Translations under genes and position numbers: made by a program | Source: Streptomyces tirandamycinicus | GTDB taxonomy: Bacteria > Actinomycetota > Actinomycetes > Streptomycetales > Streptomycetaceae | Length of the DNA: 64,000 nt | Direction of reading: 5' to 3' | Assembly: GCF_003097515.1 (NCBI RefSeq) | Contig: NZ_CP029188.1 | Span: 2,037,001 to 2,101,000 of the forward strand | Shown: one piece after another, positions 52,260 to 61,288 of the stretch | How positions within the stretch are numbered: the first letter of the stretch is position 1 | Layout of the letters: every line of letters starts with the position of its first letter | Notes under the pieces: model-generated | Database searches by the model: none | What the model saw: only the letters and a program-made list of their open reading frames with translations | What the model was told of the DNA's origin: nothing

Positions 52260-53366
52260 CTACCCGGGCAGCCCGTACGCGTCCGCGATCAGCTCGTAGG
52301 AGCGCAGCCGGAACTCGCCGCCGTGGGTGCTGGCCGTGATCATCAACTCGTCGGCCCCCGTGCGCTTCTGGAGCTCGTCGAGGCCTGCGCGCACCTCGCC
52401 GGGCGTGCCGTGGACGATGTCGGCCAGCCGGCCGTCCACGAACTCCCGTTCCATCGGCCGGAAGTCGTACGCCTCGGCCTCCTCCGGCGTGGGGATCAGC
52501 CCCGGCCGCCCCGTGGTCAGCCGCAGCATCGCCAGCGCGCCGGTCATCGCCTGGCGGCGTGCCTCGCGGGGGTCGTCCGAGGCGAGCGCGGCGACGCCGA
52601 TCAGGGCGTAGGGCGCGTCCAGGACCGGCGAGGGGCGGAAGGAGTCCCGGTAGAGGTCGAGCGCGGGAACGGTGTTGCGTGCCGAGAAGTGGTGGGCGAA
52701 GGCGAACGGCAGACCGAGCGTCCCGGCGAGCCGGGCGCTGAAGCCGGAGGAGCCGAGCAGCCAGACGGGCGGCCGGGCGGAGGACCGGACCCCGCCGGGG
52801 GCGGTGGCCTGCACCGGGCCGGGGACGGCGTGGATCCGCGCGTAGGGGTGGCCGTCCGGGAAGTCGTCGTCGAGGAAGCGGGTCAGTTCGGCGAGCTGCT
52901 CGGGGAAGTCGTCGGCGCCGTCGGTCAGCCGGTCGGTGCGGCGCAGTGCGGCCGCGGTGGCGCCGTCGGTCCCGGGGGCGCGGCCGAGGCCGAGGTCGAC
53001 CCGCCCCGGCGCCAGGGCCTCCAGGGTGCCGAACTGCTCGGCGATCACCAGCGGGGCGTGGTTGGGCAGCATGACGCCGCCGGAGCCGAGGCGGATGCGC
53101 TCGGTGTGGGCGGCGAGGTGGGCGAGGATCACGGCCGGGGACGACGAGGCGACACCGGGCATCGAGTGGTGCTCGGCGACCCAGTGCCGGTGGTAGCCGC
53201 GCCGCTCGGCGAGTCGGGCGAGCTCCACGCTGGTGCGCAGCGCCCGGCCGGCGGTACTGCCGCTGCCGACGGTGACCAGGTCCAGTACCGACAGCGGTAC
53301 GGGCGCGCCGCCCGGCGCCGTTCCCCGGATCCCGTCGGCGGGGCGTGCTGCGTCCGGTGTGTCCAC
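52260..53366 (-). CDS. LLM-class flavin-dependent oxidoreductase
   Basis: 368 residues, luciferase-like monooxygenase of the MsnO8 subgroup ([71 protein letters not shown]). It uses FMNH2 supplied by a reductase to oxidise an unknown organic substrate. Start GTG with GGAGG upstream. Downstream of the racemase pair in the same direction but 60 bp apart, so it may belong to that catabolic operon. Confidence 0.85.
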   Translation of the reverse strand: MDTPDAARPADGIRGTAPGGAPVPLSVLDLVTVGSGSTAGRALRTSVELARLAERRGYHRHWVAEHHSMPGVASSSPAVILAHLAAHTERIRLGSGGVMLPNHAPLVIAEQFGTLEALAPGRVDLGLGRAPGTDGATAAALRRTDRLTDGADDFPEQLAELTRFLDDDFPDGHPYARIHAVPGPVQATAPGGVRSSARPPVWLLGSSGFSARLAGTLGLPFAFAHHFSARNTVPALDLYRDSFRPSPVLDAPYALIGVAALASDDPREARRQAMTGALAMLRLTTGRPGLIPTPEEAEAYDFRPMEREFVDGRLADIVHGTPGEVRAGLDELQKRTGADELMITASTHGGEFRLRSYELIADAYGLPG

Positions 53367-53426
53367 GAAGGGTGCCTCCTGCGTTGTGGTGCGTGTCCCA
53401 GGGCAGCAACAGGAGGCAGTCTCCGG

Positions 53427-54194
53427 TTATTCCGCGAGGAGGCCGGGAGGAGGTGTCCGCCCGCCTTCCGGGGCCCGGCCGGGGCGGGCGAACAGGGTTC
53501 CCAGGCCGTCCGCCCACGCCCGCCGCCCGGCCAGCCGGAGGCCCTCCCACACGGTCACCTGGTTCGCCGTGAGGACGGGCTTGCCGAGGTCCGCCTCCAG
53601 CTCGGGGAGATGGGCGGCCGTGTGCAGGGCGGTGTCCGGCATGAGTACCGCCTCCGCCCGCGGGTCGTCCCCCGCCGCGGCGAGCTCCAGCACCTCCTCG
53701 CGCTCCCAGGTGCCGACCTCGGCTGCCGTGACGATCCCGCTCGCCCGGGCCGCCACTACCTCGATGCCCGACGCCTCCAGGAACTTCTCGAAGAGGACGG
53801 TCACCTCACCGGGGTAGGTGGCCGCGACCGCCACCCGGCTCACGCCCAGCGCCTCGGCGGCGTGGACGAAGGCGAAGGAGGTGCTCGACGCCGGCAGCCC
53901 GGCGGCCCGCGCCAGCTCGCGGACCTGGCTCCGGGCCCCGTCCCGGCCCCGGACGAAGCTGCCGCTGGTACAGGCCCACACGACGGACTCGGCCCCGGCC
54001 AGCCGCAGTTCCTCCACGCCCGCCGCCAGCCGGTCCGCGGCGCCCATCTCGATCAGCGCGTCCTCCCGGTGCGCGTCCTCGCCGATGTCGGTGTGGAAGA
54101 CGGGAAGCCTGATGTCGCTGTCGAGCAGGACCTCGATCCTGGGGTAGTCGTCCTCGGCCGAGTGCCCCGGGTAGAGGAGTCCGACGGTCGTCAT
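53427..54194 (-). CDS. Asp/Glu racemase-superfamily protein (maleate isomerase/EutA-like), second Cys missing
   Basis: 255 residues; the ATG at 54194 has GGAAGG at proper distance and overlaps the upstream stop (ATGA). The fold is that of maleate isomerase, arylmalonate decarboxylase and EutA. The first catalytic Cys is present (Cys75 in VVWACTSGSF). The second half-site that should read xxCTNLP has LMPDTALHT, with Asp187 instead of Cys. The enzyme therefore cannot do the usual two-Cys chemistry and may be a decarboxylase-like variant or a partner of its paralog. Confidence 0.75.
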   Translation of the reverse strand: MTTVGLLYPGHSAEDDYPRIEVLLDSDIRLPVFHTDIGEDAHREDALIEMGAADRLAAGVEELRLAGAESVVWACTSGSFVRGRDGARSQVRELARAAGLPASSTSFAFVHAAEALGVSRVAVAATYPGEVTVLFEKFLEASGIEVVAARASGIVTAAEVGTWEREEVLELAAAGDDPRAEAVLMPDTALHTAAHLPELEADLGKPVLTANQVTVWEGLRLAGRRAWADGLGTLFARPGRAPEGGRTPPPGLLAE

Positions 54195-55039
54195 GTCCAT
54201 CCTTCCTGTTCCTCCGGCTGCGCGACGGGCGGCACGGCCGGCGGCACGGGCGGGGCCGGCGGGGGCGGGGGCGGCGGCTCCTCGTGCGGACCGGCGGTCC
54301 GGATCAGCAGGGCCTGGTAGGGACCGACCGCGTACACGCCCATTCTGCGCAGTGCCGCCCACATCGTGACCTGGTTCGCGGAGAGCACCGGCATGCGCAG
54401 TTCCGCCTCCAGCTGGGGTATCGCGTCGTACGTCGGCAGGTTGGTGCAGCTGATGAAGAGGGCGTCCGCCGCGCCCACCACGGCCTGGCGGGCCATGTCC
54501 ACCACCGACCGGTACGGCACCTTCCAGATGTGCCGGGTCAGTCCGAGGAAGGCGCGGCCCGTGACCGATACCCCGGCCTCGGCCAGATACTCCTCCAGCG
54601 ACCTGGTGACCGACTCCGTGTACGGCGTGACGATCGCGATCCTGCGGGCGCCCAGCTCCTCCAGGGCTTCCAGCAGAGCGCCCGAGGTGGTCACCGAGGC
54701 GACCTCCCCCGCCGTGGTCATCGCCTCGCACATCGCCCGCTCGCCCGCCACACCGCCGACGAAGCTGCCGCTGGTGCAGGCGTAGGCGACGACCTCCGGC
54801 TCGGAGGCGGCCAGCGCGCGGACCGCCTCACCGAGGGTCTCGTGCTCGCTGACGAGCCGGGCCAGGTCGAGCGAGACCTCGACGGGCACGAACGGGGTCC
54901 GGGTCAGACGCAGTGAGACGCCGTCGGGCACCCAGCGCCACAGCTCCCGGTCGAGTGCGAAGTCGAACGGGGCGACCACCCCGATCCCGCGCTGCGGGTC
55001 GGGGCCGCCCAGAAGCGAAACTTCGAGGGACACGTCCAT
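54191..55039 (-). CDS. Asp/Glu racemase-superfamily protein (maleate isomerase/EutA-like), both Cys present
   Basis: 282 residues from ATG 55039 (GAGGGGG upstream). Both catalytic cysteines are in place: Cys88 in YACTSGSFVGG and Cys198 in FISCTNLPTYDAI. Family members isomerise maleate, racemise amino acids, decarboxylate malonates, or act in ectoine use (EutA). The C terminus is a Pro-rich tail with a run of prolines. It is the first gene of a leftward operon with its Cys-lacking paralog and is divergent from the hydroxyacid dehydrogenase-amidase pair. Confidence 0.8.
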   Translation of the reverse strand: MDVSLEVSLLGGPDPQRGIGVVAPFDFALDRELWRWVPDGVSLRLTRTPFVPVEVSLDLARLVSEHETLGEAVRALAASEPEVVAYACTSGSFVGGVAGERAMCEAMTTAGEVASVTTSGALLEALEELGARRIAIVTPYTESVTRSLEEYLAEAGVSVTGRAFLGLTRHIWKVPYRSVVDMARQAVVGAADALFISCTNLPTYDAIPQLEAELRMPVLSANQVTMWAALRRMGVYAVGPYQALLIRTAGPHEEPPPPPPPAPPVPPAVPPVAQPEEQEGWT

Positions 55040-55138
55040 CACAGGCCCCCTCATTTACGTCTTGTTGACGACGGTAGGTTCGGGTGCGAGCGTGGGTCAA
55101 TCCGTACATGTCAGACGTTCAGAAACGGTTTCCGCACG
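55040..55138. promoter_or_regulatory. Divergent control region of the catabolic cluster
   Basis: 99 bp between the racemase pair and the dehydrogenase. GAAACGGTTTC at 55122-55132 is an odd palindrome with perfect 5-bp arms. TTGTTGACG near 55060 is a possible -35 region for rightward transcription. The IclR protein at 61289 is the likely regulator. Confidence 0.45.
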
Positions 55139-56092
55139 ATGTCCCTACCGGTTCTCCTTGTACTGGAAGCAGACCCTCCGCCGCGGCTCGGCAGCCTCAC
55201 CGGACGCGCCGACGTCCGCTACGCCGACGCCGGCTCGCTCGCCTCGGAACTTCCCGGGGCGGACGCCCTGCTGGTGTGGGACTTCACCTCCGACGCGGTG
55301 CGGCTGGCCTGGCCGGGGGGCGGCCCCCGGCCCCGCTGGGTGCACACCCCGAGCGCGGGCGTCGACCGGCTGCTCTGCCCGGAGTTCGCGGCCTCCGACA
55401 CTGTCCTGACCAACGCCCGGGGGATCTTCGAGCAGCCCATCGCCGAGTACGTTGCCGCCCTGGTCCTCACGATGGCCAAGGACCTGCCGGGCACCCTGGA
55501 ACTCCAGCGGCAGCGGCGCTGGCGGCACCGCGAGTCCCTGCCGGTGGCGGGCGGCCGGGCGGTCGTGGCCGGCGCCGGGCCGATCGGGCTGGCGATCGCC
55601 CGCACGCTGCGGGCACTGGGCCTGGAGGTCGCCGTCACCGGGCGCACCGCCCGCCCCGGGGTGCACGGCTCCGACGAGCTGGACGGGCTGCTCGCCCGCG
55701 CCGACTGGATCGTGTGCGCGGCCCCGCTGACGGAGGCCACCCGGGGCATGTTCGACGGCCGGAGGTTCTCCCTGATGCGCCCGTCGGCCCGCTTCGTCAA
55801 CGTCGGGCGGGGCGCGCTGGTGGTCGAGGAGGAGCTGGTCTCGGCGCTCACCGGACGGCGGATCGCGGGCGCCGCCCTGGACGTCTTCGAGGAGGAGCCG
55901 CTGGGGCCGGGCAGCCCGCTGTGGGACGTTCCCGGCCTGATCGTCTCGCCGCACATGAGCGGGGACACCGTCGGCTGGCGCGATCGGCTGGGCGAGCAGT
56001 TCGTCGAGCTGTTCGACCTCTGGTCGGCCGGGAAGCCGCTGCCGAACGTGGTCGACAAGAATCGTGGGTACGTCCCCTCCCATGACTCCTGA
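55139..56092 (+). CDS. D-2-hydroxyacid dehydrogenase
   Basis: 317 residues. NAD(P) loop GAGPIGLAIARTLRALGLEV, FVNVGRGALVVEEEL with the substrate Arg, and SPHMSGDTVGWRDRL with the catalytic His. It interconverts a 2-hydroxyacid and a 2-oxoacid. It overlaps the amidase gene by 11 bp, so both act in one pathway. The exact substrate is unknown. Confidence 0.88.
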   Translation: MSLPVLLVLEADPPPRLGSLTGRADVRYADAGSLASELPGADALLVWDFTSDAVRLAWPGGGPRPRWVHTPSAGVDRLLCPEFAASDTVLTNARGIFEQPIAEYVAALVLTMAKDLPGTLELQRQRRWRHRESLPVAGGRAVVAGAGPIGLAIARTLRALGLEVAVTGRTARPGVHGSDELDGLLARADWIVCAAPLTEATRGMFDGRRFSLMRPSARFVNVGRGALVVEEELVSALTGRRIAGAALDVFEEEPLGPGSPLWDVPGLIVSPHMSGDTVGWRDRLGEQFVELFDLWSAGKPLPNVVDKNRGYVPSHDS

Positions 56093-57497
56093 GCCGAACG
56101 ACCCGAGTGCCCTGACCGCACGTCAGCTCATCGCCGGCTACCAGCGCGGCGACTTCTCCCCGCTGGAGGCGGTCCGCGCGGTCCTCGACCGGGCCGAGGC
56201 GGCGCAGCGCCTCACCAACGCGTTCGTCCGGATCGACGCCGAGCAGGCGATCGAGCAGGCGGAGGCGGCCACCGAGCGCCGCCGCAGAAGGGAGCCGCTC
56301 GGGCCGCTCGACGGCGTACCGGTCACGGTCAAGGACATCTTCCTGCAGGCGGGAGGGCCCACGCTGCGGGGCTCCAGGACGGTGCGTGCGGACGCCTCCG
56401 CCTGGGACGAGGACGCCCCGGTCGTGGCGCGGCTGCGGGAGCAGGGCGCGGTCCTCGTCGGGAAGACGACGACGCCGGAGTTCGGCTGGAAGGGCGTCAC
56501 GGACTCCCCGCTGACCGGGGTGACCCGCAATCCGTACGACGTCTCCCGCACGGCGGGCGGGTCCAGCGGCGGGAGCGCGGCGGCGGTGGCACTGGGCGCG
56601 GCCCCGCTGTCCATCGGGACCGACGGCGGAGGGTCGGTGCGCATCCCGGCGTCGTTCTGCGGGATCTTCGGGCTGAAGCCGACGTACGGCCGGATCCCGC
56701 TCTACCCGTCGAGCCCGTTCGGCACGCTGGCCCACGCGGGGCCGATGACCCGGGACGCCGCCGACGCGGCCCTGCTGCTGGACGCGATCAGCGGGCCGGA
56801 CTGGCGGGACTGGTCGCAGGCGGCGCCCGCACCGGCCGCGGGCGACGGCCTGGCGGACGGTGTCAAGGGGCTGCGGATCGCGTTCTCCGCGTCCTTCGGC
56901 GGCCAGGTGGCGGTCCGCCCGGCGGTGGCGTCGGCGGTACGCGGCGCCGTGGGCCGGCTGGCCGAGCTGGGCGCGTACATCGAGGAGGCCGATCCGGACA
57001 TCACCGACCCGGTGGACGCGTTCCACACCCTGTGGTTCACCGGGGCGGCGCGCCTGGTGCAGCACTTCGGCAGGGAGCAGCGGGAGCTGCTGGACCCGGG
57101 GCTGCGGGAGGTCTGCGCGGAGGGCGAGCGGGCCTCGGCGCTCGACTACCTCGCCGCCGTGGACGCCCGGATGGACCTCGGACGCCGGCTGGGACGGTTC
57201 CACACCGCGTACGACCTGCTGGTCACGCCGACGCTGCCGGTCACCGCCTTCGAGGCGGGCGCGGAGGTGCCGAAGGGCTCCGGCCACCGCCGCTGGACGG
57301 GCTGGACCCCGTTCACCTACCCGTTCAACCTCACCCAGCAGCCGGCGGCGACGGTGCCCTGCGGGGTGGACGAGGACGGGCTGCCGGTGGGGGTCCAGCT
57401 GGTCGGCCCCCGCCACGCGGACGCCCTGGTGCTGCGCGCGGCGCACGCGCTCTACGCGTCGGGCGCGGCGGCGGTGCCGCCCCCGGCCGCCGGGTGA
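56082..57497 (+). CDS. Amidase (amidase signature family)
   Basis: 471 residues. Ser-cisSer-Lys triad is intact: Lys84 in PVTVKDIF, Ser162 in [12 protein letters not shown] and Ser185 in [12 protein letters not shown]. It hydrolyses a carboxamide to the acid and ammonia. The start ATG at 56082 overlaps the dehydrogenase stop. It does not look like GatA, because there is no gatC/B nearby and the C-terminal region is of the catabolic type. Confidence 0.88.
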   Translation: MTPEPNDPSALTARQLIAGYQRGDFSPLEAVRAVLDRAEAAQRLTNAFVRIDAEQAIEQAEAATERRRRREPLGPLDGVPVTVKDIFLQAGGPTLRGSRTVRADASAWDEDAPVVARLREQGAVLVGKTTTPEFGWKGVTDSPLTGVTRNPYDVSRTAGGSSGGSAAAVALGAAPLSIGTDGGGSVRIPASFCGIFGLKPTYGRIPLYPSSPFGTLAHAGPMTRDAADAALLLDAISGPDWRDWSQAAPAPAAGDGLADGVKGLRIAFSASFGGQVAVRPAVASAVRGAVGRLAELGAYIEEADPDITDPVDAFHTLWFTGAARLVQHFGREQRELLDPGLREVCAEGERASALDYLAAVDARMDLGRRLGRFHTAYDLLVTPTLPVTAFEAGAEVPKGSGHRRWTGWTPFTYPFNLTQQPAATVPCGVDEDGLPVGVQLVGPRHADALVLRAAHALYASGAAAVPPPAAG

Positions 57498-57634
57498 CGA
57501 ACGGCCGGGTACGGGCCGCCGGGTGACGCCCGGCGCCCCGGCCCGGGGACGAGGGGCGACCCGGGTGACGGCCGGCGCCGGGCCCGGTACGGGCGGCAGG
57601 GGCGGGCGGCCGGAGCGGGCCGGGCGCGGCCCGC

Positions 57635-58126
57635 TCAGGCGCGGCGGAACGACAGCGTCTCGCCGAGCGCTCCCGCGCGCCACAGGTCCTGGCAGGCGTC
57701 GGCCATCCGGTCGAGACCGTCGACCACCTGCCCCCACACGATGCCCGGCACCCAGCCCGTGTCGCCGTTGAGCAGCAGGTTGTTGCGCTCGTAGAAGAGC
57801 GCGAGGTCCACCGTCACCGGCCGGGACAGGTCCCGGTCGTAGCCGTAGGCGGCGGTGCCCAGCTCGGTGCCGCTGAAGGTGAAGTAGCAGAGGTCGCCCG
57901 GGATCGGGGTCACCGTCGGGTTCTCCAGCGGCGGCTCCCGGTCGGCGAACGCGGGGAACAGGGCGTAGATCTCGTTGCGGGCGTACTTCGCGTGGTACAC
58001 GTCGCCGCCGAGCGGCAGCGCGTCCCAGACGGACTGGCAGGTCAGGGGCGCCCGGTCGTCCAGGAGCCGTGCGGTGCAGCGCACGCCGCGCTTGGTGAGC
58101 GAGACTTCGATGTATCGATCGGCCAT
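57635..58126 (-). CDS. DUF3830 family protein (cyclophilin-like fold)
   Basis: 163 residues. DUF3830 traits: RYIEVSLTKRGVRCTARLLD, TCQSVWDALPLGGDVYHAKY, ARNEIYALFP, PGDLCYFTFSGTELG and a final helix. No activity is established for the family, though its genes often sit with amidases, racemases and amino-acid-type transporters, as here. It is divergent from ehuB with 42 bp between starts and convergent with the amidase gene. Confidence 0.85.
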   Translation of the reverse strand: MADRYIEVSLTKRGVRCTARLLDDRAPLTCQSVWDALPLGGDVYHAKYARNEIYALFPAFADREPPLENPTVTPIPGDLCYFTFSGTELGTAAYGYDRDLSRPVTVDLALFYERNNLLLNGDTGWVPGIVWGQVVDGLDRMADACQDLWRAGALGETLSFRRA

Positions 58127-58168
58127 TGCCCACGCATACCCCGCCTGGGCCCGGGTAGCCGCGCCGCC

Positions 58169-59062
58169 ATGGCTCCACACACGGCACCACACACCAGACA
58201 CGCGGTACGCAGACGAAGCCTGCTGCTGGGGACGGCCGGCGCACTCGGTGCGGCCGGCGTCGCGGGCGCGGCGGGCTGCGCACGGGTCCCCTCCGGCGAC
58301 AGCCTGGCCCGGCTGAGATCCCAGGGCACGGTGCGCCTCGGCATCGCGGGCGAGGTGCCGTACGGCTACATCGACGAGCAGGGCGAGTTCACCGGGGAGG
58401 CCCCGGAGCTGGCCAAGGTGGTCTTCAAGCGGCTCGGGATAGCGAACGTGCAGCCCGTGGCGACGGACTTCGCCTCCCTCATACCCGGCCTCAACTCGCA
58501 GCAGTTCGACGTCGTTTCCGCCGGAATGTACATCAACAAGGAGCGCTGCGCGCAGGTCCTCTTCTCCGATCCCGAATACCAGATGCTGGTTTCCTTCATC
58601 GTGCCCAAGGGCAACCCGAAGGATCTGCGCAGTCTGCAGGACGTCGTAAGGGCCAGGGCGAGGTTCGCCACCGGCTCGGGCTACGCAGAGATCGGCTACG
58701 CCGTGGCGGCCGGATACCCCGAGAAGGACATCGTCATCCTCCAGGACCAGGTGGCGGGGCTGAACGCGGTCGAGTCCGGGCGGGTCGACGTCTTCGCCGG
58801 GACCGCCCTGACCACCCGGGAAGTGGTCCGCAAGAGCAGGAAGGCCGAGGCGACGAAGCCGTTCGCGGCGATCGTCGACGGCGAGGAGGAGATCGCCGGC
58901 GGAGGGTTCGCCTTCCGGCGGACCGACGCCGAGCTGCGGGACGCCTTCAACGCCGAGATCCACAAGATGAAGAGGAGCGGCGAGCTCTTCCGCATCCTGA
59001 GCCGGTTCGGCTTCACCGAGTCCGAGATGACCGAGCTCACGGCGAAGGAGCTGTGCCGATGA
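58169..59062 (+). CDS. ehuB: EhuB-like substrate-binding lipoprotein
   Basis: 297 residues. Twin-arginine-like leader (RRRSLLLGTAGALGAAG) with lipobox Cys37 (GAAGC). Family 3 binding fold (VRLGIAGEVPYGYIDEQGEF; SAGMYINKERCAQVLFSDPE), closest in feel to ectoine/hydroxyectoine binding EhuB. It delivers a small zwitterion or amino-acid-like compound to EhuCD. The true ligand here is not proven to be ectoine, because ectoine-degrading eutBCDE genes are absent. Confidence 0.82.
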   Translation: MAPHTAPHTRHAVRRRSLLLGTAGALGAAGVAGAAGCARVPSGDSLARLRSQGTVRLGIAGEVPYGYIDEQGEFTGEAPELAKVVFKRLGIANVQPVATDFASLIPGLNSQQFDVVSAGMYINKERCAQVLFSDPEYQMLVSFIVPKGNPKDLRSLQDVVRARARFATGSGYAEIGYAVAAGYPEKDIVILQDQVAGLNAVESGRVDVFAGTALTTREVVRKSRKAEATKPFAAIVDGEEEIAGGGFAFRRTDAELRDAFNAEIHKMKRSGELFRILSRFGFTESEMTELTAKELCR

Positions 59063-59718
59063 CGTCCGGACTCTGGCAGAACTGGGTGCTCCCGGGCATC
59101 TGGATCACCGTCCAGCTCACCCTGTACAGCGCCGCGCTGGCCACCGCCGTGGCGTTCGGCGTCGGCATGGCCAGAACGCATCGCTCGAAGGCCGTCCGCT
59201 TCCTCGCGGCCTTCTACACCGAGGTGTTCCGCGGGACGTCGGCGCTGGTGCTGATGTTCTGGCTGTTCTTCGTCCTGCCGCCGCTGCTGGGCTGGCAGCT
59301 GGTGCCCATGTGGGCGGCGGTACTCGCGCTCGGCCTGTCCTACGGCGCGTACGGCGCGGAGATCGTGCGCGGCGCGCTGAACGCCGTCGCGCCGGCCCAG
59401 CGGGAGGCCGGTGTCGCGCTCAGCTTCACGCCCTGGCAGCGGATGCGGCTGATCCTGCTGCCGCAGGCCGTGCCCGAGACGATCCCGTCCTTCTGCAACC
59501 TGGCGGTCGAGCTGCTGAAGGGCACCGCGCTGGTGTCGCTGCTCGGTGTGGGCGACGTGTCGTTCGCGGCGTACCTGGTGCGGCTGGCGACCCAGGAGAG
59601 CGCCCAGATCTACACCGTCACGCTGGTGATCTACTTCGTGCTCGCGTTCCTCATCACCCGCTCGATGAAGGCCCTGGAACGGAAGACCAAGGCGAACCTG
59701 GGGGTGGTGGTCAAGTGA
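59059..59718 (+). CDS. ehuC: EhuC-like ABC permease
   Basis: 219 residues, HisM family with about five membrane helices; ATPase-contact loop GALNAVAPAQREAGVALSFT. ATGA overlap with ehuB and GTGA overlap with ehuD. Confidence 0.85.
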   Translation: MTSGLWQNWVLPGIWITVQLTLYSAALATAVAFGVGMARTHRSKAVRFLAAFYTEVFRGTSALVLMFWLFFVLPPLLGWQLVPMWAAVLALGLSYGAYGAEIVRGALNAVAPAQREAGVALSFTPWQRMRLILLPQAVPETIPSFCNLAVELLKGTALVSLLGVGDVSFAAYLVRLATQESAQIYTVTLVIYFVLAFLITRSMKALERKTKANLGVVVK

Positions 59719-60365
59719 CCTGGGACTGGTCCGCGGTCGCGGACTTCATGCCGCGCTTCTGGGACGGCGTGCTCGTCACGCTGCAGATCCTGGTGCTGGG
59801 CTCGCTGCTGTCCTTCACGCTCGGCCTGGTCTGGGCGCTGGGGCTGCGCTCCGGCCTGCGCTACGTGCGCTGGCCCGTGGGACTCGTCACCGAGTTCATC
59901 CGCAACACCCCGCTGCTGGTGCAGCTGTTCTTCCTGTTCTTCGTGCTGCCGGAGTGGGGGGTGCAGTTCTCCGCCCTCACCACCGGCACCATCGCCATCG
60001 GGCTGCACTACTCGACCTACACCGCGCAGGTCTACCGGGCCGGCATCGACGCCGTGCCCGCCGGGCAGTGGGAGGCGGCGACGGCTCTGAGCCTGCCCGC
60101 CCACCGGACCTGGACCGCCGTGATCCTGCCGCAGGCGGTCCGCCGGATCGCCCCCGCCCTCGGCAACTACGTCATCGCGATGCTCAAGGACACCCCGCTG
60201 CTGGCCGGTATCGGCGTGCTGGAGATGCTCCAGCAGTCCCGGCTGGAGAGCGCGGCGACCTTCCAGTACACGGAGCCGCTGACGGTCGTCGGCATCGCCT
60301 TCATCCTCATCGCCTACCCGGCTTCCCTGCTCGTACGGACCCTGGAGCGCCGCCTTGCCCGCTGA
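59715..60365 (+). CDS. ehuD: EhuD-like ABC permease
   Basis: 216 residues, starts GTG at 59715 overlapping the ehuC stop. HisQ/M family; loop RAGIDAVPAGQWEAATALSL. It forms the channel with EhuC and overlaps ehuA by 11 bp. Confidence 0.85.
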   Translation: MTWDWSAVADFMPRFWDGVLVTLQILVLGSLLSFTLGLVWALGLRSGLRYVRWPVGLVTEFIRNTPLLVQLFFLFFVLPEWGVQFSALTTGTIAIGLHYSTYTAQVYRAGIDAVPAGQWEAATALSLPAHRTWTAVILPQAVRRIAPALGNYVIAMLKDTPLLAGIGVLEMLQQSRLESAATFQYTEPLTVVGIAFILIAYPASLLVRTLERRLAR

Positions 60366-61122
60366 AACCGACCCCGCCCCGCAGAACGACGAGCTCATCC
60401 GCTTCACGAACGTCACCAAGCGCTTCGGGGACAACACCGTCCTGGACGACCTGTGCTTCTCGGTCAGCCCGGGCAAGCACGTCACGCTGATCGGGCCCTC
60501 CGGGTCCGGGAAGACGACCATCCTGCGGCTGCTGATGACGCTGACGCGGCCCGACTCGGGCACGATCGACGTCGACGGCGCCCGGCTGTTCCCGGCCGAC
60601 GAGAGACAGCGCAGAGAGGTCCGCAAGAAGATCGGCATGGTCTTCCAGCAGTTCAACCTCTTCCCCAACATGACCGTGCTGCGGAACATCACCGAGGCTC
60701 CGGTGCGGGTGCTCGGGCTGTCCAAGGACGAGGCGGAGGAGCGCGCCCGCGGGCTGCTGGACCTGGTCGGCCTCGCCGACCGCGCCGGCGCGCGGCCCTC
60801 CCAGCTGTCGGGCGGCCAGCAGCAGCGGGTGGCCATCGCACGGGCGCTCGCCATGCGGCCGCAGGTGCTGCTGCTGGACGAGGTGACCTCGGCGCTCGAC
60901 CCGGAGCTGGTCGCGGGAGTGCTCGACGTCCTCCGGGACATCGCCCGCACCACCGACATCACGATGCTCTGTGTGACGCACGAGATGAACTTCGCCCGGG
61001 ACATCTCCGACGAGGTCCTGATGTTCGACTCCGGGAAGGTCATCGAGTCCGGGCCGCCGGAGAAGATGTTCTCCGAGCCCGAGCACGACCGTACTCGCGA
61101 GTTCCTCGGGGCGGTGCTCTGA
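60355..61122 (+). CDS. ehuA: EhuA-like ABC ATPase
   Basis: 255 residues; TTG start at 60355 with GGAG upstream inside ehuD. Walker A GPSGSGKTT, signature QLSGGQQQRVAIARAL, Walker B VLLLDEVTSALD, switch His in CVTHEMNFARDISDEVLMFD. Polar amino-acid-transporter type. Ends in a strong terminator at 61169. Confidence 0.9.
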   Translation: MPAETDPAPQNDELIRFTNVTKRFGDNTVLDDLCFSVSPGKHVTLIGPSGSGKTTILRLLMTLTRPDSGTIDVDGARLFPADERQRREVRKKIGMVFQQFNLFPNMTVLRNITEAPVRVLGLSKDEAEERARGLLDLVGLADRAGARPSQLSGGQQQRVAIARALAMRPQVLLLDEVTSALDPELVAGVLDVLRDIARTTDITMLCVTHEMNFARDISDEVLMFDSGKVIESGPPEKMFSEPEHDRTREFLGAVL

Positions 61123-61151
61123 CCTCTCGTTCCAGGCCCCACCTATGACAA

Positions 61152-61163
61152 CGGCATATGCCG
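61152..61163. promoter_or_regulatory. 12-bp palindrome CGGCATATGCCG
   Basis: Perfect palindrome between ehuA and the terminator. Possible operator, but its position after the operon makes this weak. Confidence 0.25.
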
Positions 61164-61168
61164 ATGTC

Positions 61169-61199
61169 GTGCGCCCCAGGATATGAGCCTGGGGCGCAC
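61169..61199 (+). terminator. Terminator after ehuBCDA
   Basis: GTGCGCCCCAGG (61169-61180), loop ATATGAG, CCTGGGGCGCAC (61188-61199): perfect 12-bp stem. Confidence 0.85.
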
Positions 61200-61288
61200 A
61201 CATTTCTCGCCAACGGCCGCCCACTGAACGGTTCTTGGCGGCTATCGTGGTACGGAAGCTTGCGGTCACAACCTGGTAGGGGGAAACC

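Noticed and set aside
58169..61122. Calling the transporter a proven ectoine importer
   Set aside because: Family resemblance is good, but eutBCDE and ectoine hydrolase genes are missing; the ligand stays open.
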